A stretch of DNA of 36,715 nt from an uncultured Ruminiclostridium sp. (GCA_910579265.1 CAJTTE010000008.1:1-36715); one strand, 5' to 3'; positions 14,398 through 23,805 are shown, counted from the stretch's first letter. Notes: generated by a model not told the origin, from the letters alone. Made by a program: numbers and translations.

Positions 14398-15240
14398 TTA
14401 TTCGCCGACGCCTTCGTCGTTGGTAGTTTTGCCGCCATCCTCGATAATGTTTCCGTAATCGTCGGTATTGGCGCCGTAAACGGTATAAGTAAAGAATTCT
14501 CCGGCAGTACCGCAGGCGCCGGAAAGCGCTTCCGCTTCGAAATTGTGTACGGACTGATTTTCGCCGAATTCAATACCGAATTCGCCTGAAAAGTCTGCTT
14601 TAGGGATAAATATTTGAATTCTGAAGGTGTCGCCGCATTTAATCTCGCCAAAAGCATCGATATAAAGCATGCACTTTTCGGAATACTTGTCGCTGCGATT
14701 AACGAGGGTGTCGGCTACTATACGTCTGTTATAGTGAACGACGATCTCGGTTCCGTCAGTAATGTCAGCATCGAAAGCAAGTTCCTTTGTGTCGGGTGAA
14801 TATGTAAATATACCCTTGCCGACGGCGGCACCCTGAGTCAATGCGGTACCCTGGGTTCCATCCTTCTTTCTTATAAACAGGCTTCTGATCTCCGCACCGG
14901 TTGTTCCCACGGCCTTAAATTTGGTTTCGGCCTTGCCTCCGCTCACCTGAAGGTAGTCAGTCCAAAGCACTTCCGTAGGCTTGGTTTCAAAAGAGCATCC
15001 TGTCTGCATTTCAAGTAAGCCCCCGGATATCAAGCCGTTAGCTCCGCTTACGGTAACCGCCTTATTACGCTTGAGGGATGATAATTTACGTCCCTGCTTA
15101 CCGGTAATATCGGATTTGTCCTGTGTCTGATTGATGCTGGCATTTTGAAGCTCGTCCAGCGTAAACTTATAGTTTCCCGTTGTCAAGTCAAAAGCTGTAA
15201 TTGTTTCAATGCTTGTAAAAGTGATATCGCCAATATTCAT
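14398..15240 (-). CDS. Major tail tube protein
   Basis: 280 aa, beta-rich and Gly/Thr-rich. MNIGDITFTSIETITAFDLT leads into DELQNASINQTQDKSDITGK and GRKLSSLKRNKAVTVSGANG, the arrangement of Firmicute siphophage major tail proteins. The middle carries a jelly-roll-like insert (IRKKDGTQGTALTQGAAVGK, then ADTLVNRSDKYSEKCMLYID). The C-terminal section is a second small beta domain with an acidic tail. It would polymerise into the tail tube around the tape measure. GGAGGAAAAA precedes the ATG at 15240. GC is higher here than in the intron cargo. Confidence 0.78.
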   Translation of the reverse strand: MNIGDITFTSIETITAFDLTTGNYKFTLDELQNASINQTQDKSDITGKQGRKLSSLKRNKAVTVSGANGLISGGLLEMQTGCSFETKPTEVLWTDYLQVSGGKAETKFKAVGTTGAEIRSLFIRKKDGTQGTALTQGAAVGKGIFTYSPDTKELAFDADITDGTEIVVHYNRRIVADTLVNRSDKYSEKCMLYIDAFGEIKCGDTFRIQIFIPKADFSGEFGIEFGENQSVHNFEAEALSGACGTAGEFFTYTVYGANTDDYGNIIEDGGKTTNDEGVGE

Positions 15241-15253
15241 ATTTTTTCCTCCT

Positions 15254-15973
15254 TTATTTGTGAATCAGCCAGTTTAAATCATTTCTGTCTAATTCTTTTG
15301 CACTGATCGTACCGGCATATATGCCGTACATTTTATTGTTATAATCGTTTTTCTTGATGACCTGTTTAACGCATTCGTTAAACTGGTAAATTGTCAGATT
15401 TTTCGTTCCCTCAAAATCAAACTTGTATTGCTCGGAATTAACCATAGCGACTATTAATGAAGCAAGATCGGAATCCTTCGTTTTATCTTTCCGACGCTTC
15501 ATTTTTATCCTCGCTCTTTCGATCATATATTCCCTTGCCGCTTCGTTGCCGGGTTTGTGATAATTTCTTTCGAAATGGTTAATTCTTCTTAATGTGTCGG
15601 CCATTAACCAGTGAACGGATTCGTCGATAACAATATTATTTGCTTCGTCATAAAGAACGATTGTTCCGTTTTCGCTGTTTTCGGCCTGCTTAAAACCGGA
15701 AATATTCAAATCTCCGAAAAACAAACTCGTATCCTGCTCTTTAATGTAAGCGAACATCATAAGAAATAACTGATAATCGCCTATCGTTGTAAAATCAATA
15801 CCCATATCGTCCAATAAAACCATAAGGTCTATCGGCGCAGCGGTAAGCAGGGTAGCTATCGAATAATAATTATCAACCCCCTTTCCAATAATTTCACCTA
15901 TGGTAGGTATTATGATTTTAATATTTTGATTTATTGCCACTTCCTTTGAAAAAAGCAAGCTGCCGTCTGTCAT
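15254..15973 (-). CDS. Putative tail/head-tail assembly protein (chaperone-like)
   Basis: 239 aa. It begins MTDGSLLFSKEVAINQNIKI with PTIGEI near residue 24. A helical domain follows (YSIATLLTAAPIDLMVLLDD, GDYQLFLMMFAYI). The central segment resembles Firmicute phage tail-associated proteins of unknown exact role. The C-terminal half is basic and helical (ERARIKMKRRKDKTKDSDLA). It overlaps the gene upstream by 4 bases (ATGA). I infer a morphogenesis role from position next to the tail tube. Confidence 0.6.
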   Translation of the reverse strand: MTDGSLLFSKEVAINQNIKIIIPTIGEIIGKGVDNYYSIATLLTAAPIDLMVLLDDMGIDFTTIGDYQLFLMMFAYIKEQDTSLFFGDLNISGFKQAENSENGTIVLYDEANNIVIDESVHWLMADTLRRINHFERNYHKPGNEAAREYMIERARIKMKRRKDKTKDSDLASLIVAMVNSEQYKFDFEGTKNLTIYQFNECVKQVIKKNDYNNKMYGIYAGTISAKELDRNDLNWLIHK

Positions 15974-16467
15974 CGTCCCAATCTCCTGTTTGTAGGTATA
16001 GGCTTATTCGGATTGTGAAGTCTGTTAAAGTCTTTTGCGTTAAACGTAAGTGTCTTGCCTTGGTAGTCGGTCATAGGTGCAAACCTTTTGCATGAATAGA
16101 AATTAAGTTCGCCAAGCCCGTAAAATCTACTTCCGTTTATTTTTTCGCAAATTTCGGAACAAAGCGCGTCCGTTCGTATACCGCCTTCGTCAAGCCTAAG
16201 CAAACTTTTATGAGTAAACGCCCATATGTATATTACGGGAGAAAGGAATGTTTTATCTATGGTTTGCTGTATATCCACATCGACGCATATAAAGGTTTTT
16301 GCTTTTTCGGTAGTTTCCGGAACGTATTCGACGGGGAATACCTGATTATACATTAAAGAACCGGCCGTTTCTAAATCTACGTTTTCGTTTATCAGTTTAA
16401 TTATTTTTTCGCTGGTCAGCAAGTCCTCTGCCAAACGGTTTTTGTAGTTAAAAAACTCTTCTAACAT
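15970..16467 (-). CDS. Putative head-tail joining / tail terminator protein
   Basis: 165 aa, MLEEFFNYKNRLAEDLLTSE, helical N-terminus, then beta strands (VDIQQTIDKTFLSPVIYIWA, ELNFYSCKRFAPMTDYQGKT). The size, the alpha/beta pattern and the location between connector genes and tail tube are those of tail terminator or head-closure proteins. No decisive motif. Tightly spaced with neighbours on both sides. Confidence 0.6.
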   Translation of the reverse strand: MLEEFFNYKNRLAEDLLTSEKIIKLINENVDLETAGSLMYNQVFPVEYVPETTEKAKTFICVDVDIQQTIDKTFLSPVIYIWAFTHKSLLRLDEGGIRTDALCSEICEKINGSRFYGLGELNFYSCKRFAPMTDYQGKTLTFNAKDFNRLHNPNKPIPTNRRLGR

Positions 16468-16470
16468 AAT

Positions 16471-17544
16471 TTAAATCCATACCTTTCTGTCCGGCTTTTC
16501 AATTTCTTTATTTTCTGGGTCTCCATCCGAATCGGATATATCGTCGGGACTGCTAAGCGCGCCGTCTTCAACGTTATCAATCGCGTCAGTGTCTTTTTTG
16601 TCTTCGGAATTGTCTTGAGGAGGCTCTGATTCGGAGACGTCGGGATCTTTGCGAACCGAAAAATATTTGTAAAAATCCGCTATGCCGAGTTCATGCAGAT
16701 CCTTATCCGTAGAATTAACTTCCTGCAATATAAATTTAAAAACGCCGTTCCGGTTATAGGTAAGACCAACTTTCAGGGGCTTGGTAAGCGAATATGCTAT
16801 TTTTTCTTTGCCATCGGGATCGTCAATAAGAAATCTGTCTTTTCTGGTGAGATTTACCGTCTGGGAATTTCGCGCTAAAGTCAGCGCAATACGGGAATCG
16901 CCTCGCGTTATCACAAAGTTTCTGTCTTCGTATTCACCTGTTAAATATTTTGTACCGTCCTCAACCACGCACCATTGTTCACAAACAACTCCGTCGTTGG
17001 TTATCCATCTGAGCAAATGATTACATTGAAGTATTTTAGCGGATGTGTAAAGTTCCGTATCTGCATTTTTCTCGGTTACCAGCCAGTGATTCCCCTGCCA
17101 AAAAATTAAGGATCCCTGTTCCAGATTTTCATCGGGCAGGGTTTTAACGGATTTTTCATTGAGACTATCAGTATTTATAATCGCAATTGATTGTTCTCTG
17201 ACTCCTTCAGGGTATTTTTTAATATCTTTTACGTTTAAGCTTCCTTTGGGGTCATACCTTATTTTTTCGTTTGCTCTTTCTTCGCCGCCTATCCGGGAAT
17301 CATCCTGATCAGATTTTACGCCGTAATCATCCAAACGGGTAAATATAGGCGACGAAGGGTCGATATTATACCCGTTTTCGGCATCATATACGATTACCGT
17401 CTTGTAAGATAGAGTATCCGGGAGTTTCCTGAAAAAGTTAGCCTTCGTTCGATTTAAAATAGCATCCCTTTTGGTAATGCCGCGTATCTCGGCCGCATTT
17501 TGATAATTTGTCCAAATACTCATGTCGTCATTCTTTTGCTCCAT
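16471..17544 (-). CDS. Putative head-tail connector / structural protein
   Basis: 357 aa with a beta-rich core: TVIVYDAENGYNIDPSSPIF, GSLIFWQGNHWLVTEKNADT, NFVITRGDSRIALTLARNSQ, TYNRNGVFKFILQEVN. The C-terminal 60 residues are very acidic and low-complexity (SESEPPQDNSEDKKDTDAID). The core recalls head-closure or stopper proteins that contain SH3-like barrels (the GNHWLV turn), but it is longer than usual. ATG at 17544 overlaps the upstream gene's end; ATG at 17523 is an alternative start. Role inferred from position. Confidence 0.62.
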   Translation of the reverse strand: MEQKNDDMSIWTNYQNAAEIRGITKRDAILNRTKANFFRKLPDTLSYKTVIVYDAENGYNIDPSSPIFTRLDDYGVKSDQDDSRIGGEERANEKIRYDPKGSLNVKDIKKYPEGVREQSIAIINTDSLNEKSVKTLPDENLEQGSLIFWQGNHWLVTEKNADTELYTSAKILQCNHLLRWITNDGVVCEQWCVVEDGTKYLTGEYEDRNFVITRGDSRIALTLARNSQTVNLTRKDRFLIDDPDGKEKIAYSLTKPLKVGLTYNRNGVFKFILQEVNSTDKDLHELGIADFYKYFSVRKDPDVSESEPPQDNSEDKKDTDAIDNVEDGALSSPDDISDSDGDPENKEIEKPDRKVWI

Positions 17545-17863
17545 ACTTATCCGCTAATTTATTGCAAACGGAGATGGCTTTAAATACTTCTCGTTTTACG
17601 TCACCAACGGTACAGTCCGGCGTATTCGTTATATATTGAAGTACGCAAAGCAAAGTCATGAACTGTGAATCATAATCGATTTTTACTAAAAGCGATTTAA
17701 AACCGAGCAATTCCGCCGATAAACTTTGAAGATATTTTCTCAAAGAGCTTTCATTGCTTTCCTTTAATGGAAGTATTTTATAAAATTTGTTAACGAGCTT
17801 CTCAAAATAATTGCGTACAAGCATTGAATCGACGGGTATTCCTGCCCTTGTTTCCATAATCAT
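17528..17863 (-). CDS. Small head-tail adaptor candidate
   Basis: About 111 aa, start chosen at the ATG 17863 that overlaps the upstream stop (ATGA), MIMETRAGIPVDSMLVRNYF. Mainly helical (YFEKLVNKFYKILPLKESNE, VFKAISVCNKLADKYGAKE). No recognised family. It lies between two connector-type genes and is translationally coupled to the upstream one. Confidence 0.6.
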   Translation of the reverse strand: MIMETRAGIPVDSMLVRNYFEKLVNKFYKILPLKESNESSLRKYLQSLSAELLGFKSLLVKIDYDSQFMTLLCVLQYITNTPDCTVGDVKREVFKAISVCNKLADKYGAKE

Positions 17864-18309
17864 ATGTGTAAATCCCCCAAATCTCCGCAATCATAGCTAT
17901 ACTCGCGGATACGCTGAATATAGTCTTTTTTCTTAACAGTATAATCGTTTCCGATTCTATAAAGCAGCTCCGCTTCCGAGTGCTTGGTATAATCCTTAGT
18001 GTTCAGAGCCGCCTCTAAAAGCTCCTGCTGATTAACATAAGGCTGCATCCATTTGAGTACCATACCGTCTGATACGATATCGATTATTTCGCTTAGATCG
18101 CTCGTATTAACATCAATATTAAACTCTCTCCGCTTATCGCTGGCGGTAGAAATAAAATCATATTTACATACCCTTTTTATATCGTTTAACGCGCTTTTCA
18201 GGTATTGATCAACCGTATCGTACCTGTCGGATTCAGGAAGAGATAAAAATCTATATTCTGATATTTTCATTAAAAAGGGTTTGATGAATCTGTCGTAGGA
18301 AACGCTCAT
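17860..18309 (-). CDS. Head-tail connector-like protein
   Basis: 149 aa. MSVSYDRFIKPFLMKISEYR leads into a helical DUF3199/gp6-like connector layout: YDTVDQYLKSALNDIKRVCK, ISEIID-type helices and VLKWMQPYVNQQELLEAALN. Such proteins form a ring under the portal. The location two genes after the capsid gene supports this, but no motif is decisive. GGAGGCGGC precedes the ATG. Confidence 0.65.
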   Translation of the reverse strand: MSVSYDRFIKPFLMKISEYRFLSLPESDRYDTVDQYLKSALNDIKRVCKYDFISTASDKRREFNIDVNTSDLSEIIDIVSDGMVLKWMQPYVNQQELLEAALNTKDYTKHSEAELLYRIGNDYTVKKKDYIQRIREYSYDCGDLGDLHI

Positions 18310-18319
18310 TGCCGCCTCC

Positions 18320-18892
18320 TTATCTTTCCGTTAATTCCGTGCCGAGAGCTTTTTCGAGCGCGCGAATAACCTTGTTTGAGTCGATTTCTCCCTCCGTTAA
18401 AAGCTGTCTTGTTCTGTATTCCAAAGAATTTTTCTGTCCGACGGAGAGTAGGGAAACAGTCTTTTCAATTTCCTCGGGGGACTTTTGAAATATTGCGTCA
18501 AACTCATTTAGTTTAAGTGCGTTTTTGTAATACTGCCCCACTCCGAGATAATCTATAACCCATTCATGTTCGTCGTCAAACATAAACCAATTGTTTATGA
18601 AAAAAGATTTAGCGGAACTTTTGGCGTTTCTGAGTTCCCTAAGTTCGATTTCCTGTATGTCCTGAAACGAATCCCAGACGAATCTTTCGCTTGTCCTCGG
18701 GCTTTTGTATATCAGCCTGCCCTGAAACCCATTCATAACGGGAATGATTTGGGTGACATCTATTTCTTTAGGTATAATAGGCTTTTCCTTTTGAATCTCG
18801 GTCGTATGCGACGACTTTTGTGTTTCGTTCGTAGGCGTTGTTGTTTTGGAAACAGTGGATTTTACGCTTTTTCTTGAATTCGTTGTTGCCAT
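18320..18892 (-). CDS. Phage structural-module protein of unknown role
   Basis: 190 aa. The first 45 residues are Ser/Thr/Lys-rich and disordered (MATTNSRKSVKSTVSKTTTP). A compact domain follows with VMNGFQGRLIYKSPRTSERF, NAKSSAKSFFINNWFMFDD and a helical C-terminus, VIRALEKALGTEL. It resembles proteins found directly after the capsid gene in Clostridia prophages. The flexible basic tail might contact DNA or act in capsid assembly; this is a guess. Confidence 0.6.
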   Translation of the reverse strand: MATTNSRKSVKSTVSKTTTPTNETQKSSHTTEIQKEKPIIPKEIDVTQIIPVMNGFQGRLIYKSPRTSERFVWDSFQDIQEIELRELRNAKSSAKSFFINNWFMFDDEHEWVIDYLGVGQYYKNALKLNEFDAIFQKSPEEIEKTVSLLSVGQKNSLEYRTRQLLTEGEIDSNKVIRALEKALGTELTER

Positions 18893-18913
18893 TTTTCCTC
18901 CTTTTATTCGAAA

Positions 18914-18940
18914 TTAACGGGTTTGCTTTTAATCCGTTAA
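18914..18940 (-). terminator. Hairpin behind the capsid gene
   Basis: TTAACGG / CCGTTAA, 7 bp with a 13-base loop, in the 74-base gap after the major capsid gene. It is followed on the minus strand only by TTTCGAATAAAA, so it is more likely an mRNA-stabilising or partial terminator than a full stop. Confidence 0.45.
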
Positions 18941-18966
18941 TTCTTGGCGTTTAAACGTTTTGTGAC

Positions 18967-19983
18967 TTAGTCTGTAAACTGATAACGACCTATACCGGAA
19001 TTACCCCCTGCGGTAACGATTCCGAGACCGTATGCTTCGCCGTAAAGGTATTCTTGAGTGAGATCCGCTTTGCTTGTAGGAGTCCCCATAAATACGGTAG
19101 GATCCCCTTCATACACAAACTTAATAGGTTTATCGCCGCCTGCGACGATGTTAATAACGTTATCTTCAAATACAAAGTTGGTGGTGCCGATCTTATGCCT
19201 CTGAGGAATTGCAACAACGGGAGTGCCGTAAAATTTACCGCAATAGCCGAAATTATACATATCGTCCTTATAACCGTCCGATTCAATTGACGGCTTAAGC
19301 TTCCTAAGTCCTTTTTTTGTTGCTACGATAGTGGCGGTCTCACCGCCCGCGGCAGCTTCGGTGTGCGCAATAGTATCAAGCAGCGCGTCTTCGTCATAGG
19401 AGCCTGCGGCGGGGAAGTATGCCGCGCCTCCAAACTGTGCCTGCGTTGCTCCCGTCCAAAGGGTGTATATGTCGTTCAGGATTTTCTGTCGGAAGGAAGC
19501 GGAAGCGACGGAGATCAGCTTGTTAAAATCAACACGCTTCGCCAACACTCTTCTAAGCTCTTCGTAGAAACGGATAGCCTTCATAGAAGTTGGAATCGCA
19601 ATGTCGGTCGTACCGCTGAGTCTCTGACGCCTCAGCGCCTGAGTACCGTCGGCGACCTCTTCGACAAAGAATAAATTGTTGTCTTCGACAATAAAATGGT
19701 TTTCGTCTCCTTCGGCAATATTGCGATATTCAACAAGCGTGTTGAAAAAATCGTTCTCCTGCAAGCCGTCGATTACGGTACGGCCAAGTACTTGCTCGAT
19801 GAATGCGAACAAACCGGGACATTTTCCGTCGCGTATTGCCTTATAATCTAACTTTGTGCTTCCGTTATTAAGCTTTATAAGCGCTTCGATAACGGTTTTG
19901 TTTGCAGTGTCTACGGAATATTTAGCAGTTTTGCCTTTATACGCGTCGACAGCCAACTGCACAACATCATTCATATCAGCCAT
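18967..19983 (-). CDS. Major capsid protein
   Basis: 338 aa with an HK97-like pattern. N-terminal helices (MADMNDVVQLAVDAYKGKTA) are followed by YRNIAEGDENHFIVEDNNLF (E-loop-like) and an RRQRLSGTTDIAIPTSMKAI strand. A helical spine comes next (RFYEELRRVLAKRVDFNKLI), then A-domain strands ending in FYGTPVVAIPQRHKIG and GDKPIKFVYEGDPTVFMGTP. The Gly-rich C-terminus ends IGRYQFTD. It assembles into the icosahedral head. Its place after protease/scaffold and decoration genes is canonical. Base composition is among the GC-richest in the operon, consistent with high expression. Confidence 0.82.
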   Translation of the reverse strand: MADMNDVVQLAVDAYKGKTAKYSVDTANKTVIEALIKLNNGSTKLDYKAIRDGKCPGLFAFIEQVLGRTVIDGLQENDFFNTLVEYRNIAEGDENHFIVEDNNLFFVEEVADGTQALRRQRLSGTTDIAIPTSMKAIRFYEELRRVLAKRVDFNKLISVASASFRQKILNDIYTLWTGATQAQFGGAAYFPAAGSYDEDALLDTIAHTEAAAGGETATIVATKKGLRKLKPSIESDGYKDDMYNFGYCGKFYGTPVVAIPQRHKIGTTNFVFEDNVINIVAGGDKPIKFVYEGDPTVFMGTPTSKADLTQEYLYGEAYGLGIVTAGGNSGIGRYQFTD

Positions 19984-20002
19984 TATGTATTACCGCCTTT
20001 CC

Positions 20003-20524
20003 TTACTTTTTTATTCTGATTACGTAGTAGGTATACCTGCCCGCAATTTCTACGTTTTCGATAACTCCTACCTGAGTGGAACCCGACGTCGCGGTTTTTA
20101 CCACCTTGAGCTTTGTCGAAGCGTCAAGTTCGACGAGGTTGCCCTTTGCTGGAGCAATTTCGCCGCTTAAGGCTTCTTTTGTAACGCCGAATACATCGCC
20201 GTCATGTAAACGATAGCCCCTTGCCGGTCTTGCGTCAGCCTTATTAATAAACTCATCCAAATTACGCTTGCGCTCGTTTGCCATAATTTCTACGGACGCA
20301 ACCAAGGCGATATCCGACAATTGAGTTGCTTTTGAAGGGGTTACCGCTTTATATACCTCGCGGGAATTTTCCATCAGGCCGTCAAGCTTCACAACGTTGC
20401 CGTTTTCAATATCGGCGGGTTTGGAATTTTCGTCCGTATATCTTAAAGAAATCAGATCGGCGGCTACGTCGGTACCGGTCATATTATCGGTACGAACCAC
20501 AGCGTATTTAGTTTCTTCAGCCAT
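20003..20524 (-). CDS. Capsid decoration / stabilisation protein candidate
   Basis: 173 aa, beta-rich and Gly/Val-rich: MAEETKYAVVRTDNMTGTDV, NVVKLDGLMENSREVYKAVT, YRLHDGDVFGVTKEAL, NLVELDASTKLKVVKTATSG. Size, beta character and position between protease/scaffold and capsid genes are those of decoration proteins that bind the outside of mature heads. GGAGGAAATAAAA gives strong translation. Confidence 0.68.
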   Translation of the reverse strand: MAEETKYAVVRTDNMTGTDVAADLISLRYTDENSKPADIENGNVVKLDGLMENSREVYKAVTPSKATQLSDIALVASVEIMANERKRNLDEFINKADARPARGYRLHDGDVFGVTKEALSGEIAPAKGNLVELDASTKLKVVKTATSGSTQVGVIENVEIAGRYTYYVIRIKK

Positions 20525-20543
20525 TTTTATTTCCTCCTGTTAT

Positions 20544-22103
20544 TTAATTGATTTTTCCAAGCAGTTCTTCGACCACGCCGTGATAAGGATCGTCCGGATC
20601 CGGTTTATCCCGGGTGTTTTTCGAAACTATGACTTTTTGGCTTGCGCTTCCGCAGGAAAATTGAAGTCTTTCGGCATTCCTGCCCCTGAGGGCATAACAT
20701 TTTTCCTCAAATTCTTCCGGAGTGTATTTTTCCTTTTCGCCGCACAAAATCGCAAAGTTTTCATCACAGGTTAGGTCGCTAAACCTATCCTTGATAGCGT
20801 CATATTTTGCTTCAACTTCTTTGGCTTGTACGTCATCTTTGTATTTGCGGAGATCGTTAAGCTCGGCTTCGTATGCAACCATCCTACCGTTAATTTCTTC
20901 AAATTTTGATTTCCACTGCATACTTTCGGTTAAGGCCGATGTGAGAGCATTAAATTTATCCGCGAACGGTGAATTTTGTTCGCCTCCCGAAAAGGCTACG
21001 ATGGCGTATTTTTTGCGGCTTTTGCTTTCAAAATCCACACTGACGGCATCGCCGTCAAGAGCGTACTTAAAACCGTAAAGCAACCAATCGTTTGTGTCCC
21101 AACAGTATACCTCCTGCGCGTCAAAATCACAGTCCGCATAAATATATCTACTGAACTCCCCTCCCCAATCGGTAGTCGTAGTCTCTTTGGAAACGGTGCG
21201 GGATATTTCTTCAATCATGGTGCCGGTAAGTGTGAATTCCGAATGATTATCAGTATCTGTATTAAAAGCGTCGTTGCTTCCCTCGGTTCTTTTCACCATT
21301 GCTTTAAACATTTCCGTCAGTTCTTTTACGCTCATATTTTCAACGGAAAAATCCAATTCGTCGATTTTAAAGCCAAACTTTTCCGCTAATTTAATTTTTT
21401 CATCCAATTGATCTTTTCCTCCTTCCGTCAGTTTATCTTGTATACGTATATCTTCAGTTTTCTTTAAGGTGTTGACCGAGCCGAAGCTCTCCTTTATTTC
21501 CCTCATCATCGCCGAAAAATCTTTTTTAAATTTATCCGCAGAAAATGCGGTAATAAGAGCCGAGCTTTCAAAACACGGTTCTACCCCTATCAAAGCAAAC
21601 GCCGTGAATTCAAAGTCATATATGTAATAAACGCCGTCTATTACTTCTCCGCTTTTTACGGTAACTTCCATGGAATGACGCACGATACCATCCTTTTTTA
21701 TTTTCCTATACGCCTCTTGCCTCTTCCATAAAAGCACCTCGGCGAACAGATATTCATGCTCCGTTCCGTCGTCCTCCGTTACTTTATCCCACCAGTATCT
21801 TGCTGATTCAGGGATAACTCCTATTGGCTGCGTCAGATTTACAAGATTTAAATCTCCTTCGGAGTTTTCCTCAATCTCAATATCATGACCGCCCAACTTA
21901 TCGTCGCTTTTTATATAGTGACATACAATGGGGCAGTTAAACATTGTTTTAATATTTCTTTTAAAGCTTTCTTTCGAAATAAAACTTCCGTTTCGGTTAA
22001 AGCCCGGATATGCTACCCTTAGTACGGCTGAATCAAAAGAAGAGTTTACCTTGCTGAAATCAGACAGGGATGATTCAAAGATAATACTATATGTTTTACT
22101 CAT
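20544..22103 (-). CDS. Prohead protease with C-terminal scaffold-like region
   Basis: Start chosen at ATG 22103 (MSKTYSIIFESSLSDFSKVN) behind a run of G; the longer frame from 22148 runs into the upstream gene. 519 aa. Residues 25-190 look like a phage capsid maturation protease: RVAYPGFNRNGSFISKESF, CPIVCHY, GGHDIEIEE, VRHSMEVTVKSGEV and FTAFALIGVEPCFESS. The remainder has two helical segments and a coiled coil before the acidic end (MQWKSKFEEINGRMVAYEAE), as expected of an internal scaffold cleaved during maturation. His and Ser in GHD and RHSME are catalytic candidates. Confidence 0.72.
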   Translation of the reverse strand: MSKTYSIIFESSLSDFSKVNSSFDSAVLRVAYPGFNRNGSFISKESFKRNIKTMFNCPIVCHYIKSDDKLGGHDIEIEENSEGDLNLVNLTQPIGVIPESARYWWDKVTEDDGTEHEYLFAEVLLWKRQEAYRKIKKDGIVRHSMEVTVKSGEVIDGVYYIYDFEFTAFALIGVEPCFESSALITAFSADKFKKDFSAMMREIKESFGSVNTLKKTEDIRIQDKLTEGGKDQLDEKIKLAEKFGFKIDELDFSVENMSVKELTEMFKAMVKRTEGSNDAFNTDTDNHSEFTLTGTMIEEISRTVSKETTTTDWGGEFSRYIYADCDFDAQEVYCWDTNDWLLYGFKYALDGDAVSVDFESKSRKKYAIVAFSGGEQNSPFADKFNALTSALTESMQWKSKFEEINGRMVAYEAELNDLRKYKDDVQAKEVEAKYDAIKDRFSDLTCDENFAILCGEKEKYTPEEFEEKCYALRGRNAERLQFSCGSASQKVIVSKNTRDKPDPDDPYHGVVEELLGKIN

Positions 22104-22117
22104 TTGTACCCCCCCCG

Positions 22118-22297
22118 TCAAAATGTTAATGTGTCTGACATAACACACCTTTCGTTGTCAAAGCAAAAACTTAATTTTTCGTTATTTGCAAAAACAAATA
22201 TAGATCTGGAGGGATATGCTTTTAATAAAGCGTATCCTTTTTTTAAAAGCTTTTCCTTTGTTTGATTGTCAAACGTATAAATAAACCTTTTATTCAC
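22118..22297 (-). CDS. Small hypothetical protein between portal and protease
   Basis: 59 aa starting with GTG at 22297, which shares one base with the portal stop (TAGTG). It reads (M)NKRFIYTFDNQTKEKLLKKG, then SIFVFANNEKLSFCFDN. The alpha/beta pattern and tight coupling argue that it is real. Similar tiny genes of unknown function occur at this place in Firmicute phages. Confidence 0.65.
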   Translation of the reverse strand: MNKRFIYTFDNQTKEKLLKKGYALLKAYPSRSIFVFANNEKLSFCFDNERCVMSDTLTF

Positions 22298-23805
22298 TAC
22301 TTATCCTCCTGGTTTTGTTCTCCGCTTTCGGAGATATCTCCCACTTCCTTTGTGGGCGCGCCGCCTTCATCCGTTGCCGCATTGCTTTCAAGGTCGGAGG
22401 AGCTTATCTGAGAAGAGCTTTGTATAGGCTTAAACATATCGGGAAGACCGAGAACCTGACCTTCGAGGTAGCTCATCGAATCCAGTTCTTCTTGCCCGAT
22501 GCCCTGAGAAGCCGCATAAGCGGATATCGTGGGTAATCCGTATGAGGCCGCTTTTAAATATGCGTCGCCCATCTCTTTTCTGTTATAAGGAGAGATGTCT
22601 AGGAAGTTGACCTTAAAATTCTTTCCGTAGCTTTGATGCTGAATATATCTGTTAAGAGCGTCCTCTATTCCTTTAACGATTCCGTAAGTAATTGATTGAT
22701 CCGCCTTTATTGATAACAATAATGCGTTTGCGGAGGCCTTTTCGTTGTTAAACAACAGTGAAGATACGCCCGCCGCCGTAAATAAATTCTGCTCTGCGTC
22801 GGCAACCGTTTCGGTATCGCCCGTATTAGAGCGTTCGAAGCTTATTTTTGAAAGAGGCATGGGAGTTAATACCGAGCCAACCTCGTCGGGTAAAACACTG
22901 TCTAAATTATGCCAAAATTCTTTGGCTTTCGTATAATCAATTCCCCATCCCCCGTCCGAGGTCATGGGTATTGTCATCGCGATCATAGCATAGTTTTCTA
23001 ACGCCGTTTTCGTAAGTTTAAGCTGTTTGTAATCTTCAATGTCATATATTTCTCTTAAAATGCCTGCGAAGGGCGGCAGGGAATAGTTGAGTATATCGTT
23101 GTTACACTTAACGGCGAAAGAATTCGGAGAGTCGAGTTCGATCCATCTGCCGCTCTTTCTTGATTTATACAGTTCGTATTTTGTGGTAAATTCCGTCGGA
23201 TAAAACGGCAGCAGTTCGTTATTGGTGTCAAAATACGCAAAGTCGAACGTAACATTCAAAGCGTTGTTTTCTATGCTTGATATAGAGCAATAGTCACTTG
23301 GAAGCTGCTGCAATATAATGCTGCCGTCAGTGATTCGCATCGTTCCGTAATAAGTATCCTCTCTCAGACATACCGTAAGTATTTTTGGAAACTGAGTTTT
23401 AATACTCATAGACGAAAGTACGTTCAAAACCTTGCGGTAGTTGCTGTTTATGGCCTTAAGGTTAGCTTTCTTTGGATCAATCTTATATGGTTCCACTATA
23501 TAAGATAAATCGGACAAAGCGGAAAAGTACTGTATGAGCCGCCTGAAATGCGGACTTGCTCCGTATATGTATATTACGGCGTCTCTAAGCTGCTTTTCAT
23601 ATTGATACGGATTGGATAAATATTGGGTAATATTGTCTTTAGAATACAAAGAGAACGACGGAGCGTTCCTGATGTTATTCATATCTCTTGTAATCATTTT
23701 GTTTATTGCCGCGAATTTATCCGAAACGGCAAACAAATCATTAATATCTTTCTTGTTGATTCCGGTTATTGATACAGCCCTTTGCGACTTGTCTTGCCTT
23801 CCCAT
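22297..23805 (-). CDS. Portal protein
   Basis: 502 aa. ATG at 23805 follows GGAGGCG. It has portal features: a helical entry (QYEKQLRDAVIYIYGASPHF), a beta-rich wing (YYGTMRITDGSIILQQLPSD, CSISSIE), a stem/clip region (ALENYAMIAMTIPMTSDGGW) and a crown rich in Ala and Ser (FTAAGVSSLLFNNEKASANA). A disordered acidic C-terminus ends it. It forms the dodecameric DNA channel at the head vertex and docks the terminase. It overlaps the terminase gene by 40 bases, which indicates strict coupling. Confidence 0.82.
   Translation of the reverse strand: MGRQDKSQRAVSITGINKKDINDLFAVSDKFAAINKMITRDMNNIRNAPSFSLYSKDNITQYLSNPYQYEKQLRDAVIYIYGASPHFRRLIQYFSALSDLSYIVEPYKIDPKKANLKAINSNYRKVLNVLSSMSIKTQFPKILTVCLREDTYYGTMRITDGSIILQQLPSDYCSISSIENNALNVTFDFAYFDTNNELLPFYPTEFTTKYELYKSRKSGRWIELDSPNSFAVKCNNDILNYSLPPFAGILREIYDIEDYKQLKLTKTALENYAMIAMTIPMTSDGGWGIDYTKAKEFWHNLDSVLPDEVGSVLTPMPLSKISFERSNTGDTETVADAEQNLFTAAGVSSLLFNNEKASANALLLSIKADQSITYGIVKGIEDALNRYIQHQSYGKNFKVNFLDISPYNRKEMGDAYLKAASYGLPTISAYAASQGIGQEELDSMSYLEGQVLGLPDMFKPIQSSSQISSSDLESNAATDEGGAPTKEVGDISESGEQNQEDK

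Noticed and set aside
20544..22148. Start of the protease gene at 22148
   Set aside because: The first 15 residues lie in the preceding small gene; ATG 22103 has the G-rich ribosome site.
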